A stretch of DNA of 64,000 nucleotides from contig NZ_CP060587.1 in the NCBI RefSeq assembly GCF_014334735.1, positions 620,001 to 684,000 on the forward strand. The letters run 5' to 3'. Below are positions 39,701 to 47,804 of the stretch, piece by piece. Below the pieces are notes generated by a model. The model worked only from the letters and a program-made list of their open reading frames with translations, was not told the DNA's origin and did no database searches. The position numbers and the translations under genes are program-made. This DNA comes from Aeromicrobium senzhongii. GTDB lineage: Bacteria; Actinomycetota; Actinomycetes; Propionibacteriales; Nocardioidaceae. The first letter of the stretch is position 1. The number at the start of each line of letters is the position of its first letter.

Positions 39701-42122
39701 CGACGGCGATGTCGACGAGGCCGCGATCTACTCCCGAGCCCTGTCGACGTCCGACGTTCAGCGGCACTTCGTCGCTGGCGGCGGTGTGCTGCCGAACGTG
39801 AGCCCGACGGCCGACTTCACAGTCGCCAAGGATGGATTGGCGGCTGCTTTCACGTCCAACGCCTCGGACCGCGACGGAACGATCGTCTCGTACCTGTGGG
39901 ACTTCGGCGATGGGCAGACCAGTACGCAGGCGAACCCCTCGCACACCTATGACGAGGAAGGCACGTTCACCGTCACCCTGACCGTGGCGGACGAGGACGG
40001 AGGCGAGGGCACCTACTCGGCTCCCGTCGTGATGGAGAGGCCGAACGTCGCTCCCACGGCGGATTTCCGGTCGACGACGACGCCCGGCTCCAAGACGGTG
40101 GCGTTCACCTCCGAAGCGCGCGACAGCGACGGCTCAATCGTGTCCCACCTCTGGGAGTTCGGGGATGGAAACACTTCGACCGAGCAGAACCCGGTACACG
40201 ACTTCGTGGGCTTCGGGAGCCATGAGGTCAAGCTCACCGTGACAGATGACGAGGGTGCGTCCTCGTCCGTGACGCGGACGGTTTCGCTCGAGGCTCCCAA
40301 CCAACCCCCGACGGCCGCGTTCTCTGTTACAACGAACGGACTCAGAGTCACGGTGAATGCCGCTGGATCGAGCGATCCGGACGGGACGATCACGTCCTAC
40401 GAGTGGGACTTCGATGAGGGTCCCGGTGGTTCGGGCTCATCGGCAACGCACACCTACGGCGCCGCCGGCACATACACCATCGCCCTGACTGTCACCGATG
40501 ACGATGGTGGAACCCACACCGCGACCAGAGAGGTGACGGTGTCGGTACCGGCAGCCACCGACATCGTGGCCAAGGATGTGTTCGATCGGACGGTGACGGG
40601 TGGTTGGGGTGCCGCTGATGTGGGTGGCGCGTGGTCGACTCCGGCGTCGGCTCAGCGCTACTCGGTGTCCGGTGGGGCGGGTGTGCTGTCGGTGCCGGCT
40701 GGCGGGACCGTGGCGGCGACGTTGGGGGAGGTCGGCTCGGCGAACACTCGGGTGACCGGGGTGTTCTCGGTCGACAAGCTCTTCGAGGCGACGTACGTGT
40801 CCTTGGTCGGTCGCAAGGTGGGGACGAACGAGTACTTCGCCCGGTTGCGGCTCGCTGCCGACGGCAGTGTTCGGATGAACCTGTTGCGCAACCCGGGCAC
40901 GGTCACGGTGGGGGCGCAGGTCGTCCCGAACCTGACGATCGTCCCGGGGGAGAAGTATCGGTTGGCGATCGAGGTGACCGGTTCGGGTCCGACGACGCTG
41001 AAGGCGAAGGTCTGGAAGGACGGCACTGCAGAGCCTGACTGGCAGCGGACGGTGACCGACGTGGCTGCAGCGTTGCAGGTGCCCGGTTCCGTCGGGGTGT
41101 GGGGCACGTTGCCCTCTGCCGCTTCGGCGGTCTCCCCGTTGGCGCTCCGCTGGGACGCGATCACCGTCACCGACCCCACCATCGTGGTGGCTGAGCCCGA
41201 GGAGCCGCCGACGCCGAACGTGGCACCGGTGGCCGACTTCGCCTGGACCGCTTCTGGTTTGACAGCCGCCTTCACATCGGCCGCGTCGGACTCGGACGGA
41301 ACGATCGCGTCGCACGCCTGGGACTTCGGTGATGGCGCGACGAGCACCGCATCGAATCCCTCGCATCGCTTCGACTCGCCCGGATCGTACGTGGTCCGGC
41401 TGACGGTCACCGACGACGACGGTGCAACTCACTCCGTCACCAAGTCCCTGGCGGTCAGTGCCCCCGATCCGGAGGACCCGGCGCCGGCGAATCTGCTGGC
41501 CGAGGATGTGTTCGATCGGACGGTGACGGGTGGTTGGGGTGCCGCTGATGTGGGTGGCGCGTGGTCGACTCCGGCGTCGGCTCAGCGCTACTCGGTGTCC
41601 GGTGGGGCGGGTGTGCTGTCGGTGCCGGCTGGCGGGACCGTGGCGGCGACGTTGGGGGAGGTCGGCTCGGCGAACACTCGGGTGACCGGGGTGTTCTCGG
41701 TCGACAAGCTCTTCGAGGCGACGTACGTGTCCTTGGTCGGTCGCAAGGTGGGGACGAACGAGTACTTCGCCCGGTTGCGGCTCGCTGCCGACGGCAGTGT
41801 TCGGATGAACCTGTTGCGCAACCCGGGCACGGTCACGGTGGGGGCGCAGGTCGTCCCGAACCTGACGATCGTCCCGGGGGAGAAGTATCGGTTGGCGATC
41901 GAGGTGACCGGTTCGGGTCCGACGACGCTGAAGGCGAAGGTCTGGAAGGACGGCACTGCAGAGCCTGACTGGCAGCGGACGGTGACCGACGCGGCTGCAG
42001 CGTTGCAGGTGCCCGGTTCCGTCGGGGTGTGGGGCACGTTGCCCTCTGCCGCTTCGGCGGTCTCCCCGTTGGCGCTCCGCTGGGACGCGATCACCGTCAC
42101 CGACCCCTCGGCTCTCGACTGA
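36765..42122 (+). CDS. Giant secreted protein: beta-propeller, FN3, LamG, PKD and FDR-GWG modules
   Basis: A 1785-residue exported protein. Signal peptide at 1-34. Residues about 35-430 contain VYAGGDFTSA/VYVVGTFT/IFVGGYFTGV/VLMTGNFTSVGG repeats of a beta-propeller. Then an FN3-like domain (445-545), two LamG domains (about 545-765 and 775-1005, each with EVWFKTT and DGQWH), three PKD domains (about 1010-1260), an FDR-GWG module (1268-1472), a fourth PKD, and a second nearly identical module (1578-1782). No LPXTG or membrane anchor is seen. Probable adhesive or polysaccharide-binding matrix protein (inference). GTG at 36765 has AAGGA eight bases upstream. Confidence 0.85.
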   Translation: MNSTHGRPIVLIGTLSLILLAMVAPSINRADAAEPLPETVTADALPTAQMNGKSTTVLIVGDTVYAGGDFTSARPAGAPAGTGESQRWNAMAFDLRTGALKAWAPQFNGQVKDIATNPAKTKLYVVGTFTQVNGLSRNRIAIFDLPSGNLSSLAPNINGITSTVAATNDTIFVGGYFTGVNNLPRGRAAAINASTGATLPWRVDADNNQVQSMEVNTGVNKVLMTGNFTSVGGSDNPGYGMFLSDATTGEARPLPVNTQVRDAGENSGIAKTDSDGQRFYGVGWHYGGGGNSEGTFAANWSDGSLVWIEDCHGDTYDVAATSDVVYTASHKHYCGNSNGFPQSDPWTYYHSNAFSNDVRGTNTPDIYGYKDHPGAPRPELLNWWPTSSVGSVSGQATWAVDAEDDYVVFAGEFPRVNGQAQAGLVRYAKRSVAGNPKKRGPQNSAAAINPSVRSARPGEVRLTWPANRDQDSAKLTYRIYRNTVNAAGLVHEEVQTARWWEGKPMSFRDTGLTPGADVRYQLRVLDDDGNLATSNWVTVTVAATDTLGQYGNAVFDDGATKYWRLGDSGTAVADWIGSDNTVAGSGVTRGTAGALNNWTDTASGFAGTANGRVISSELTPGPHVFSTEVWFKTTSRAGGKIVGFGNAATGDSGSYDRHIMMNTAGRLVFGVYPSAERAVTSAKAYNDGQWHQAVATLSPKGQVLYVDGKRVAQRTDTTSAQVYNGYWRIGGDNTWTGGKNFNGQIDEFSVYPTALTPAQVNNHWIQSGRPSALGTAPADPYGASVFSDEPDLFWRLADTGSTAADAAPLGDREGTIAGNRTAGRPGVIAGNASLRLGPSTMFGMSPGGVVTSKTQIPGPATFSQEVWFKTTMSGVGRIFGFGSSSGTGASTNYDRHLWLSAGRLNFGVNPGSAVTITSSETLNDGQWHHVVSTLGPDGMKLYVDGELDGTHPNTSAQAYDGYWKLGGDRQWTDSSTAWFDGDVDEAAIYSRALSTSDVQRHFVAGGGVLPNVSPTADFTVAKDGLAAAFTSNASDRDGTIVSYLWDFGDGQTSTQANPSHTYDEEGTFTVTLTVADEDGGEGTYSAPVVMERPNVAPTADFRSTTTPGSKTVAFTSEARDSDGSIVSHLWEFGDGNTSTEQNPVHDFVGFGSHEVKLTVTDDEGASSSVTRTVSLEAPNQPPTAAFSVTTNGLRVTVNAAGSSDPDGTITSYEWDFDEGPGGSGSSATHTYGAAGTYTIALTVTDDDGGTHTATREVTVSVPAATDIVAKDVFDRTVTGGWGAADVGGAWSTPASAQRYSVSGGAGVLSVPAGGTVAATLGEVGSANTRVTGVFSVDKLFEATYVSLVGRKVGTNEYFARLRLAADGSVRMNLLRNPGTVTVGAQVVPNLTIVPGEKYRLAIEVTGSGPTTLKAKVWKDGTAEPDWQRTVTDVAAALQVPGSVGVWGTLPSAASAVSPLALRWDAITVTDPTIVVAEPEEPPTPNVAPVADFAWTASGLTAAFTSAASDSDGTIASHAWDFGDGATSTASNPSHRFDSPGSYVVRLTVTDDDGATHSVTKSLAVSAPDPEDPAPANLLAEDVFDRTVTGGWGAADVGGAWSTPASAQRYSVSGGAGVLSVPAGGTVAATLGEVGSANTRVTGVFSVDKLFEATYVSLVGRKVGTNEYFARLRLAADGSVRMNLLRNPGTVTVGAQVVPNLTIVPGEKYRLAIEVTGSGPTTLKAKVWKDGTAEPDWQRTVTDAAAALQVPGSVGVWGTLPSAASAVSPLALRWDAITVTDPSALD
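40573..41177 (+). repeat. 605-bp near-perfect direct repeat, copy 1
   Basis: It matches 41503-42107 at a 930-bp offset with a single difference seen (T41062 versus C41992, giving Val versus Ala). It encodes the first FDR-GWG module of the giant secreted protein. The PKD domain between the copies is not repeated within the pair. Confidence 0.95.
41503..42107 (+). repeat. 605-bp near-perfect direct repeat, copy 2
   Basis: Second copy of the direct repeat, encoding the C-terminal FDR-GWG module; it runs to within 16 bases of the end of the gene. Its near-identity at synonymous sites implies recent duplication or gene conversion. Confidence 0.95.
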
Positions 42123-42173
42123 TCGGCCAGATCTGAGGCGGCAGAACTCGACAATCTCGCGGCGCCGCCGCGC

Positions 42174-42222
42174 TAGGGTGGTGTCTGCTGGCCCGGATCG
42201 CGGTCGGCGAAGGGAGGCGATC
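42174..42222 (+). promoter_or_regulatory. Promoter and leader of wzy-like gene
   Basis: TAGGGT at 42174-42179 is a -10 element. A leader of about 35 bases follows, with GGGAGG at 42212-42217, five bases before the GTG at 42223. This excludes the in-frame GTGs at 42178 and 42181, which overlap or abut the -10. Confidence 0.5.
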
Positions 42223-43488
42223 GTGTCGCGCCAGAACGCTGCGCACGTGCCGCCCCGGATCCGCAGTTCGTCCGTCGCCCTGGACGCCGAGCTGGTGCAG
42301 TTCCTGGCCATGGCGCTCGTCCTCGCGACGGCTCTGCGATTGCCCTTGCCGCTGGGAGTGCCGCTCGGATTCCTGGTCGGCGTGCCGCTGCTGCCCATCA
42401 CCGCCACCGCCATGAGGCGGTATCGATTCGTGCCGCTGTTCGTCGGTATGTGCGCCGTGGCGGCCGTCAGCGGTGTTCTCCTGACGATGCAGTTCTCCCC
42501 TGAGGCGGGTTGGGACGCTTCGATCCTGTTCGCCAACACTGTTCGAGTGCTGTCCCTCGCTGTCGGGGTCGTGAGCCTGCTCTGGGCGCGCACGGTGGTC
42601 GGGCTCCGCACCGTGGTGCTGGTGTTCGGGCTGGGGGCCTTGGCCAACGTGGCGATTCTCGGCGCCAATCCGGCGAACGTCTGGAAGTTCTCACTGTCCG
42701 TTCCGGTCATCTTGCTGGCACTCAGCGGACCCTGGGTGTTCGGGAATCGCAACCGAGAGTTCGTGGTCCTGATCGCTCTGACCGTCGTCTCGGCGCTGAA
42801 CGACTCGCGCTCGGCTGCCGCCATGCTCCTGATCGCGGCCGCGATCGTTCTGATCCAAGGCGGGCGAGCAGGTACCGCGGGCACGGCTCGGCTGCGTTTC
42901 GTCGTGGTGCCGGTGCAGCTGGTCGTGATTGCGGTCGCTGGCTACTTCGCCGTTCAGGCGGCGATTCTCGAGGGCGCTCTCGGTGAGGCCGCCCGAGACC
43001 GAACGGTGGCCCAGACGACCACTGCGGGATCCGCGCTGCTCGGCGGTCGACCGGAGATCGGCGCGACGGCCGCCTTGGTCGACGCGAATCCGTTCGGACT
43101 GGGAGCGGGGACGCTGGTCAGTTACGACAACCTGCTTCTGGCGAAGGAGGGGATGCGGAAGATCGGCTACGACCCGAACAACAACTACGTCGAGGTCTAT
43201 CTGTTCGGCAACACCTACGAAGTCCATTCGGTCCTCGGGAACCTGTGGATCCAGTTCGGCATCGCGGGCTTGGTGACGGCGGCGCTGGTCGGCTTGATCC
43301 TGATCCACGGATTGGTCGTCGTGTCGTCGGAGAGGATCGCCCGCGGCGTGGTGGTCTACCTCGCCCTGCGGTCGTTGTGGGATCTGCCTTTCAGCCCTTT
43401 CTACACCTCCGCGGCCACCCTGGCGCTGGCGCTGGCGGTGATCGCGGTGCCCCGACGGTCGACTGCGCCGGTGGCCGACGTCACCTGA
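42223..43488 (+). CDS. Wzy-like O-antigen ligase/polymerase family protein
   Basis: A 421-residue integral membrane protein with about ten to eleven hydrophobic helices. A large extracytoplasmic loop near residues 255-325 ends in PNNNYVEVYLFGNTYEVHS, before LGNLWIQFGIAGLV. This N-x-x-x-E...G-x-x-G pattern is seen in Wzy/WaaL proteins. It would polymerise repeat units flipped by the Wzx-like protein. It has its own promoter. Its 3' end overlaps the convergent gene by eight bases. Sequence in this family is poorly conserved, so polymerase versus ligase cannot be settled. Confidence 0.78.
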   Translation: MSRQNAAHVPPRIRSSSVALDAELVQFLAMALVLATALRLPLPLGVPLGFLVGVPLLPITATAMRRYRFVPLFVGMCAVAAVSGVLLTMQFSPEAGWDASILFANTVRVLSLAVGVVSLLWARTVVGLRTVVLVFGLGALANVAILGANPANVWKFSLSVPVILLALSGPWVFGNRNREFVVLIALTVVSALNDSRSAAAMLLIAAAIVLIQGGRAGTAGTARLRFVVVPVQLVVIAVAGYFAVQAAILEGALGEAARDRTVAQTTTAGSALLGGRPEIGATAALVDANPFGLGAGTLVSYDNLLLAKEGMRKIGYDPNNNYVEVYLFGNTYEVHSVLGNLWIQFGIAGLVTAALVGLILIHGLVVVSSERIARGVVVYLALRSLWDLPFSPFYTSAATLALALAVIAVPRRSTAPVADVT

Positions 43489-44149
43489 AGGTGCCGGCGA
43501 AGCGAGCCACCGGGAGTTGGGGAGCGAGGTCGACCTCGAGCGTGACGTTGCTGCGGGCCTTTGGACCGATGTCGAACAGATAGACGCCGGTGGCCGTCTT
43601 GCCGGCTGCGATCGAGGTGGGGATCGGGCGCCCTCCGGGCTCGCTTAGCACGTTGGCGGGGACCAGGTCGTCGCCGTGGTAGGCATTGACCACCGCGAAT
43701 CGGGTGTCGAGGCGGGCGTTGGAACGATTCGCGACCTTCACCGAGATGCGAACGGCAGGGCCCTTCTTGTCGCTGGGCAGGACGATCTTGCTCGTGACGG
43801 CCTCGATCTTCACCACACGGATGGATACGGCCCTGGACAGCTTCGCGGTGTCCGCGGGGCGCACCGGGTCGAGAGCGATTCGCTCACCGGCCGGATCGGT
43901 GGCGACCGGTGACGGCTCATCGGTGGGCACGACGGCGCTCGAAGGCTTGCCGGTCGCCGTGGGGGTGGGGCTCTGAGGCGGCTCGGTCGGCGTGGCCGGC
44001 TCGCTGGACGCCTTGGGGGCGTCCGACGCGTCGGACTGGTCGTCAAGGATGGCCCAGACGATCCACGCCAATGTGGCGGCAGCAACGAGACCGGCGAGAC
44101 TCGTCAGCCAGCGACGTGTGGTCCTGCGCCCATCCTGGTGGTCGCTCAT
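43481..44149 (-). CDS. Membrane-anchored protein with extracytoplasmic beta domain, unknown
   Basis: A 222-residue protein that I do not recognise. A short cytoplasmic N-terminus leads to one helix (about residues 16-35), then a Pro/Thr/Ser-rich linker (about 40-90). The C-terminal domain of about 120 residues has VRISVKVANRSNARLD and TGVYLFDIGPKARSNVTLEVDL, like the immunoglobulin-like DUF4352 group of lipoprotein and telokin-like domains. GAGGAAGAAG stands about seven bases before the ATG, and TACACT at 44197-44192 is a plausible -10. It may be an accessory of the polysaccharide machinery (context only). Confidence 0.65.
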   Translation of the reverse strand: MSDHQDGRRTTRRWLTSLAGLVAAATLAWIVWAILDDQSDASDAPKASSEPATPTEPPQSPTPTATGKPSSAVVPTDEPSPVATDPAGERIALDPVRPADTAKLSRAVSIRVVKIEAVTSKIVLPSDKKGPAVRISVKVANRSNARLDTRFAVVNAYHGDDLVPANVLSEPGGRPIPTSIAAGKTATGVYLFDIGPKARSNVTLEVDLAPQLPVARFAGTFR

Positions 44150-44250
44150 AAGATCGCTTCTTCCTCACGGCCCAGTGCAGATCGCTCCCCAAGTGTAGGC
44201 GGCGTGAGGCGGGTGCGGGTCCGTTATGCGCGGGCACCCGATCGTTCCCG

Positions 44251-45417
44251 TCAGGAAGGTTGGTCCAGCTCGTCCGGGTGATCGGGCACCCCGATCGCGG
44301 CGCGGATCTGTCGGCGATAGCGCTCAGCTCCGAATCGATCGAGTGCGTCGGCGTGGCCCGTGTCGGCCAGCTGCCTGGCCAGGCTCGGGTTGCTCGCCAC
44401 CACGAGGATCTGCTCGGCCAGAGAGGTGGGATCACCCGGGACGGCCAACAAGCCGCCCGCTCGATGGGTGACGATCTCCGCGAGCCCTTGGGTGCTGGAT
44501 GCGACGAGAGGCCGCCGCGCGAGCAGTGCCTCGACGGCAGTGTTCCCGAAGGGTTCGACCCGTGAGGGCACGAGGACGACATCGGCCCGGGCCAGAGCGG
44601 GCCACACGGGATTGACGTAGCCGTGGAAGGTGACGCGTCCGACGAGGTCGCCCTCGTTCGCTCGGTCGTGCAATTGCTCGGCGAACCACTCGTAGCCCTC
44701 GAACGCCGAGCCGTAGACGTCGAGCGAGACGTCAACCCCTGAGCGCGCCACCTCGGCGGTGGCCTCGAGTGCGACGTCGATGCCCTTTCGCGGAGAGAGC
44801 CGCCCCACGACGGCGAGAGAGAGCGGCGTCTCGTGTGTTCGTGTCCGCACGGGCGAGGGCGTGTCTGGTGGTCCGGGAACGCCGTTGTAGACGACCTCGA
44901 CCCGGTGGCGAAGTGAGGGGACCACGCTGGTCAGGGCGCGCGCCGAGCACTGGCTGTTGACGATCAGCTTCGTCGCGAAGAGGTTGGGCAGAGCCAGCAG
45001 CGTCCGGAAGAGCCGCGAGCCGTCCTCCTCGGCCTCGTGCACGTGGCCGATCGTCGGCAGCCGAACCCAACGACCGGCGACCAACCACCACGGGATGGTG
45101 ATCGTGTTGACCAGGAGGAACTGGGCATCGGTGCGTCGCAGCAGGGCGATCGATCGGGGAAGCGCCATCATGGCCTCGGCCACCAACCGCGCGAAACGCA
45201 GCGGGTGCAGGGCGGACTTTCGAAGTACGGGGAATCTCATCGTGAGGACCTCGGCACCGCGCCGCTCCAGCTCGTTCGTCAGCGGACCGGTGCTCGGGAG
45301 TGCCACGAGGACACGGGCGCCCGACTCGACGAGCGACTCGACCGTGACCAGAAGTTGCAGGTCTGATCCGTAGACGTCGGCGGACGGGTGGGCGACGACG
45401 ACCGTGGTGTCGCTCAT
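44251..45417 (-). CDS. Family-4 glycosyltransferase
   Basis: A 388-residue GT-B enzyme. The N-terminal acceptor domain begins VVVAHPSADVYGSDLQLL, where the YGSD segment resembles the GG loop of GT4 enzymes. The C-terminal donor domain has VVGRLSPRKGIDVALEATAEV near residue 208 and VEPFGNTAVEALLARRPLVAS near 300, the E-x7-E motif. ATG at 45417 overlaps the previous stop as ATGA. It is the last of three coupled glycosyltransferase genes (47.7 to 44.2 kb, minus strand). A longer in-frame N-terminus to 45594 is antisense noise. Confidence 0.88.
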   Translation of the reverse strand: MSDTTVVVAHPSADVYGSDLQLLVTVESLVESGARVLVALPSTGPLTNELERRGAEVLTMRFPVLRKSALHPLRFARLVAEAMMALPRSIALLRRTDAQFLLVNTITIPWWLVAGRWVRLPTIGHVHEAEEDGSRLFRTLLALPNLFATKLIVNSQCSARALTSVVPSLRHRVEVVYNGVPGPPDTPSPVRTRTHETPLSLAVVGRLSPRKGIDVALEATAEVARSGVDVSLDVYGSAFEGYEWFAEQLHDRANEGDLVGRVTFHGYVNPVWPALARADVVLVPSRVEPFGNTAVEALLARRPLVASSTQGLAEIVTHRAGGLLAVPGDPTSLAEQILVVASNPSLARQLADTGHADALDRFGAERYRRQIRAAIGVPDHPDELDQPS

Positions 45418-46436
45418 CGACGCTTGCCCTCTCGAGATGTCGCCGCCGCGAAGGCGACCAGGTGGGCGGTGCCGGCGTCGTCCCAGTCGCGCCTCGACAG
45501 GTCGGGCCGATCCGTCGGCGCCAGGGTGGAGGCGGCCGCCAGTGCCGCCGAGACGTCGTGTTCGTCGACGACGCCTGTGAAGAGATGGACCCACCGATGG
45601 CCCACCTCCTCGGCGAGGGCTCGGTTCACCGGGTTGTCCGGCATGAGGACCGGGCGGCCGACGGAGAGAGCGGCCAGGGCCACACCGGAGTTGTGCATGT
45701 GCCGGTAGGGCATCGCGACCAACGACATCGACGCCAGTTCGGCGGCGTAGTCGGCATCATCGACGAACTCCAGGCGCACGCTCATGCGAGGATCCTCCCG
45801 CGCGAGCGTCCGGATCGTCTCCTCCAACTCGGGGGTCGAGGGTTTCCCGACCACCCGCAGGCTGGCTGCGGGATCGTCGATCCTGGCAAACGCCGCGAGC
45901 AGGTCCTCGACTCCCTTGTACCGACGGATCAGCCCGACATAGCCCACGCGGCCGGGCGTCGCGGGTGGCTGGTGATGGTGCCCGTACCAGTCCCGGTAGT
46001 GGCCGTGCAGGATCGTCACGACCGGAGACGAGCTGATCTGCTCCGTGACCGGGTTCAGGACGATGCGGAGAGCCGTCAGCCGGTCGAAACCGTCGAGCAG
46101 CCACTGGTCGATGCGCCCGAGATCGGAAGGGCGCTCGAGGTTGTGCCAGGTCCTGACGACCGGGACCCGGAGCGCCCACAGCCGCAGGAGAAGCAGCACG
46201 GCGAGCGCACGTCGCGCCACGCGGCCGTACCAGTGGTGACCACCGACCAGATTCTCGGGCCAGTGGGTGTGGAACACGTCGTAACGGCTCGTCAGGGCGG
46301 CTCGATAGGAGAAGTGACGCAACGCGAGTCCGGAGGTCCGTGAGAGGACCTGACTGAGCTGGGTGATGTAGGGATTCGTCGTCGGGCGCGGCGGCGGGAA
46401 CGACTCGAGGACCACGAGGTCATCGGGATGCGTCAT
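45414..46436 (-). CDS. Family-4 glycosyltransferase
   Basis: A 340-residue GT-B enzyme. It starts LVVLESFPPPRPTTNPYI and has VFHTHWPEN near residue 55, a pattern of transferases such as GumK-like or mannosyltransferase enzymes. GRVGYVGLIRRYKGVEDLLAAF near 180 is the donor domain; MPYRHMHNSGVALAALSVGRPVLMPD near 262 takes the place of the E-x7-E motif and lacks its glutamates. Both ends overlap neighbouring transferases by four bases (ATGA). Sugar specificity is unknown. Confidence 0.85.
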   Translation of the reverse strand: MTHPDDLVVLESFPPPRPTTNPYITQLSQVLSRTSGLALRHFSYRAALTSRYDVFHTHWPENLVGGHHWYGRVARRALAVLLLLRLWALRVPVVRTWHNLERPSDLGRIDQWLLDGFDRLTALRIVLNPVTEQISSSPVVTILHGHYRDWYGHHHQPPATPGRVGYVGLIRRYKGVEDLLAAFARIDDPAASLRVVGKPSTPELEETIRTLAREDPRMSVRLEFVDDADYAAELASMSLVAMPYRHMHNSGVALAALSVGRPVLMPDNPVNRALAEEVGHRWVHLFTGVVDEHDVSAALAAASTLAPTDRPDLSRRDWDDAGTAHLVAFAAATSREGKRR

Positions 46437-47683
46437 CGTTCCTCCGCGGCATCGGCGCGCCCGGCCATGGCGTCGGCGTACCACTGACGGACTCGGGGGA
46501 CGAGTCGATCGCGTGCCCAGGTGTCATGTGGAACGCCGGGTTGCTCTCGTGTCCCCGCCAGGGCTTCGGCGAGATTCTCGGGGATGTCGCCCTCCAGCGA
46601 GACGACGCGGGCGTTGACGCCTGCCAGCAGGTGCGGGCCGCCCAGCGGCAGGCAGACGACAGGGCACCCGAGACTGCTCGCCTCAGCTGCGACCCATCCG
46701 GCTTGGTCGTGCATCGAAGGGAAGAGCATCGCATCGGCCCGCGCGAAGGCCGCAAGCACCTCGGTTCGGGGCCGGTGACCGAGAAAGGCGACCCGGTCGC
46801 CCAGGCCGTGTCGTTGGACGAGTGATTCCAGCGCCTCACGCTCGTAACCATCCCCGTAGATATCGAGATGCCATGCTGCGGCGGCGGGACGCGTGAGAGC
46901 CTCGACCGCCAAGCGCACTCCCTTCCAGGCGACGAGTCGGCCGACGAACACGGCCGTGGGGACGTCGTTCGGCGGTGGGGGGATCGGGCCGAGGGCGGCC
47001 AGGACTTCCTCGTAGCGGTCGAGAGCGGCGTTCGGCTCCACGACGACCCGCCGTGCTCGGCGGAAGCGAGCGGCCACCTCGTGGTTCTGGGCGACGACGA
47101 CAGCGGCGCGCGACGCGTTGCGGTCGCCCCACACCCGTCGCGGAAGTCGGGTCAGTGCGCCGCGAACCAGCTCCGTGAGCAGACCGCGTCGGCCCAGCCA
47201 TCGGCCGAGCCGCCGCAAGGGGACCGCGCTGGCACCACCGACTGGACCCCAGACGAACGGCACACCGCGCACGTGCGAAACCCCGGCGTGCAGCCAGTCG
47301 TTGGCCCACGTCGCATGGTGCACGACGTCGAAGCGGAGCTCTCGGTGCAGCCGGCGAGCGACGCCGCCCAGGGCGTACTGCCAGGCGACGTAATACCAGT
47401 ACAGGTCGATGTTGCGACGTTTCAGAGCGACGATCCGGGGGGCGAGGTCGTGGAACACGACGGTCAGCCGGGCGGCGAGCTCCGGGTCTTGCGCCAGCGC
47501 GTCCTCGATCGCGGTACGGAATCGCGGGCGTGTGACGAGCCAGACGTCGTGGTCCGCGGCGGCGGCAGTGGCCAGCGCCCATCCGGCGCCTGCCTCGGGT
47601 TCCTCTCCCGGGCTCGCCGCGTAGGCCCCGATCAACACACGAGGTCGACTGCCAACGCTGCCGAGGGCCTGTGGCATCGTCAC
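46433..47683 (-). CDS. Family-4 glycosyltransferase
   Basis: A 416-residue GT-B enzyme and first gene of the three-gene minus-strand operon. The N-terminus RVLIGAYAASPGEEPEAGAGW is typical of a GT4 subgroup. PFVWGPVGGASAVP near residue 145, FVGRLVAWKGVRLAVEAL near 235 and LFPSMHDQAGWVAAEASSLGCPVVCLPLGG near 318 mark the donor domain, with the Glu of the E-x7-E region. GTG at 47683 has AAGGGG about seven bases upstream; ATG at 47677 is possible. TAGGAT at 47746-47741 is the likely -10. Confidence 0.87.
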   Translation of the reverse strand: MTMPQALGSVGSRPRVLIGAYAASPGEEPEAGAGWALATAAAADHDVWLVTRPRFRTAIEDALAQDPELAARLTVVFHDLAPRIVALKRRNIDLYWYYVAWQYALGGVARRLHRELRFDVVHHATWANDWLHAGVSHVRGVPFVWGPVGGASAVPLRRLGRWLGRRGLLTELVRGALTRLPRRVWGDRNASRAAVVVAQNHEVAARFRRARRVVVEPNAALDRYEEVLAALGPIPPPPNDVPTAVFVGRLVAWKGVRLAVEALTRPAAAAWHLDIYGDGYEREALESLVQRHGLGDRVAFLGHRPRTEVLAAFARADAMLFPSMHDQAGWVAAEASSLGCPVVCLPLGGPHLLAGVNARVVSLEGDIPENLAEALAGTREQPGVPHDTWARDRLVPRVRQWYADAMAGRADAAEER

Positions 47684-47740
47684 GTATTGCCCCTTCGAGT
47701 CGTGCCGAGAACGGGCGCGCGGTCTCGGCGGCAGAGCCGA

Positions 47741-47804
47741 TCCTAGCGCTCAAAATCTACGGCGTTCGAAGATCGGGGGAGCTCGCCGCGCCTAGGATGT
47801 GCTC
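47741..47804. promoter_or_regulatory. Divergent promoters
   Basis: Two TAGGAT hexamers face away from each other: 47746-47741 on the minus strand serves the three-gene glycosyltransferase operon, with a leader of about 50 bases. The one at 47793-47798 on the plus strand stands six bases before the GTG at 47805 and gives a leaderless transcript. Confidence 0.5.
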
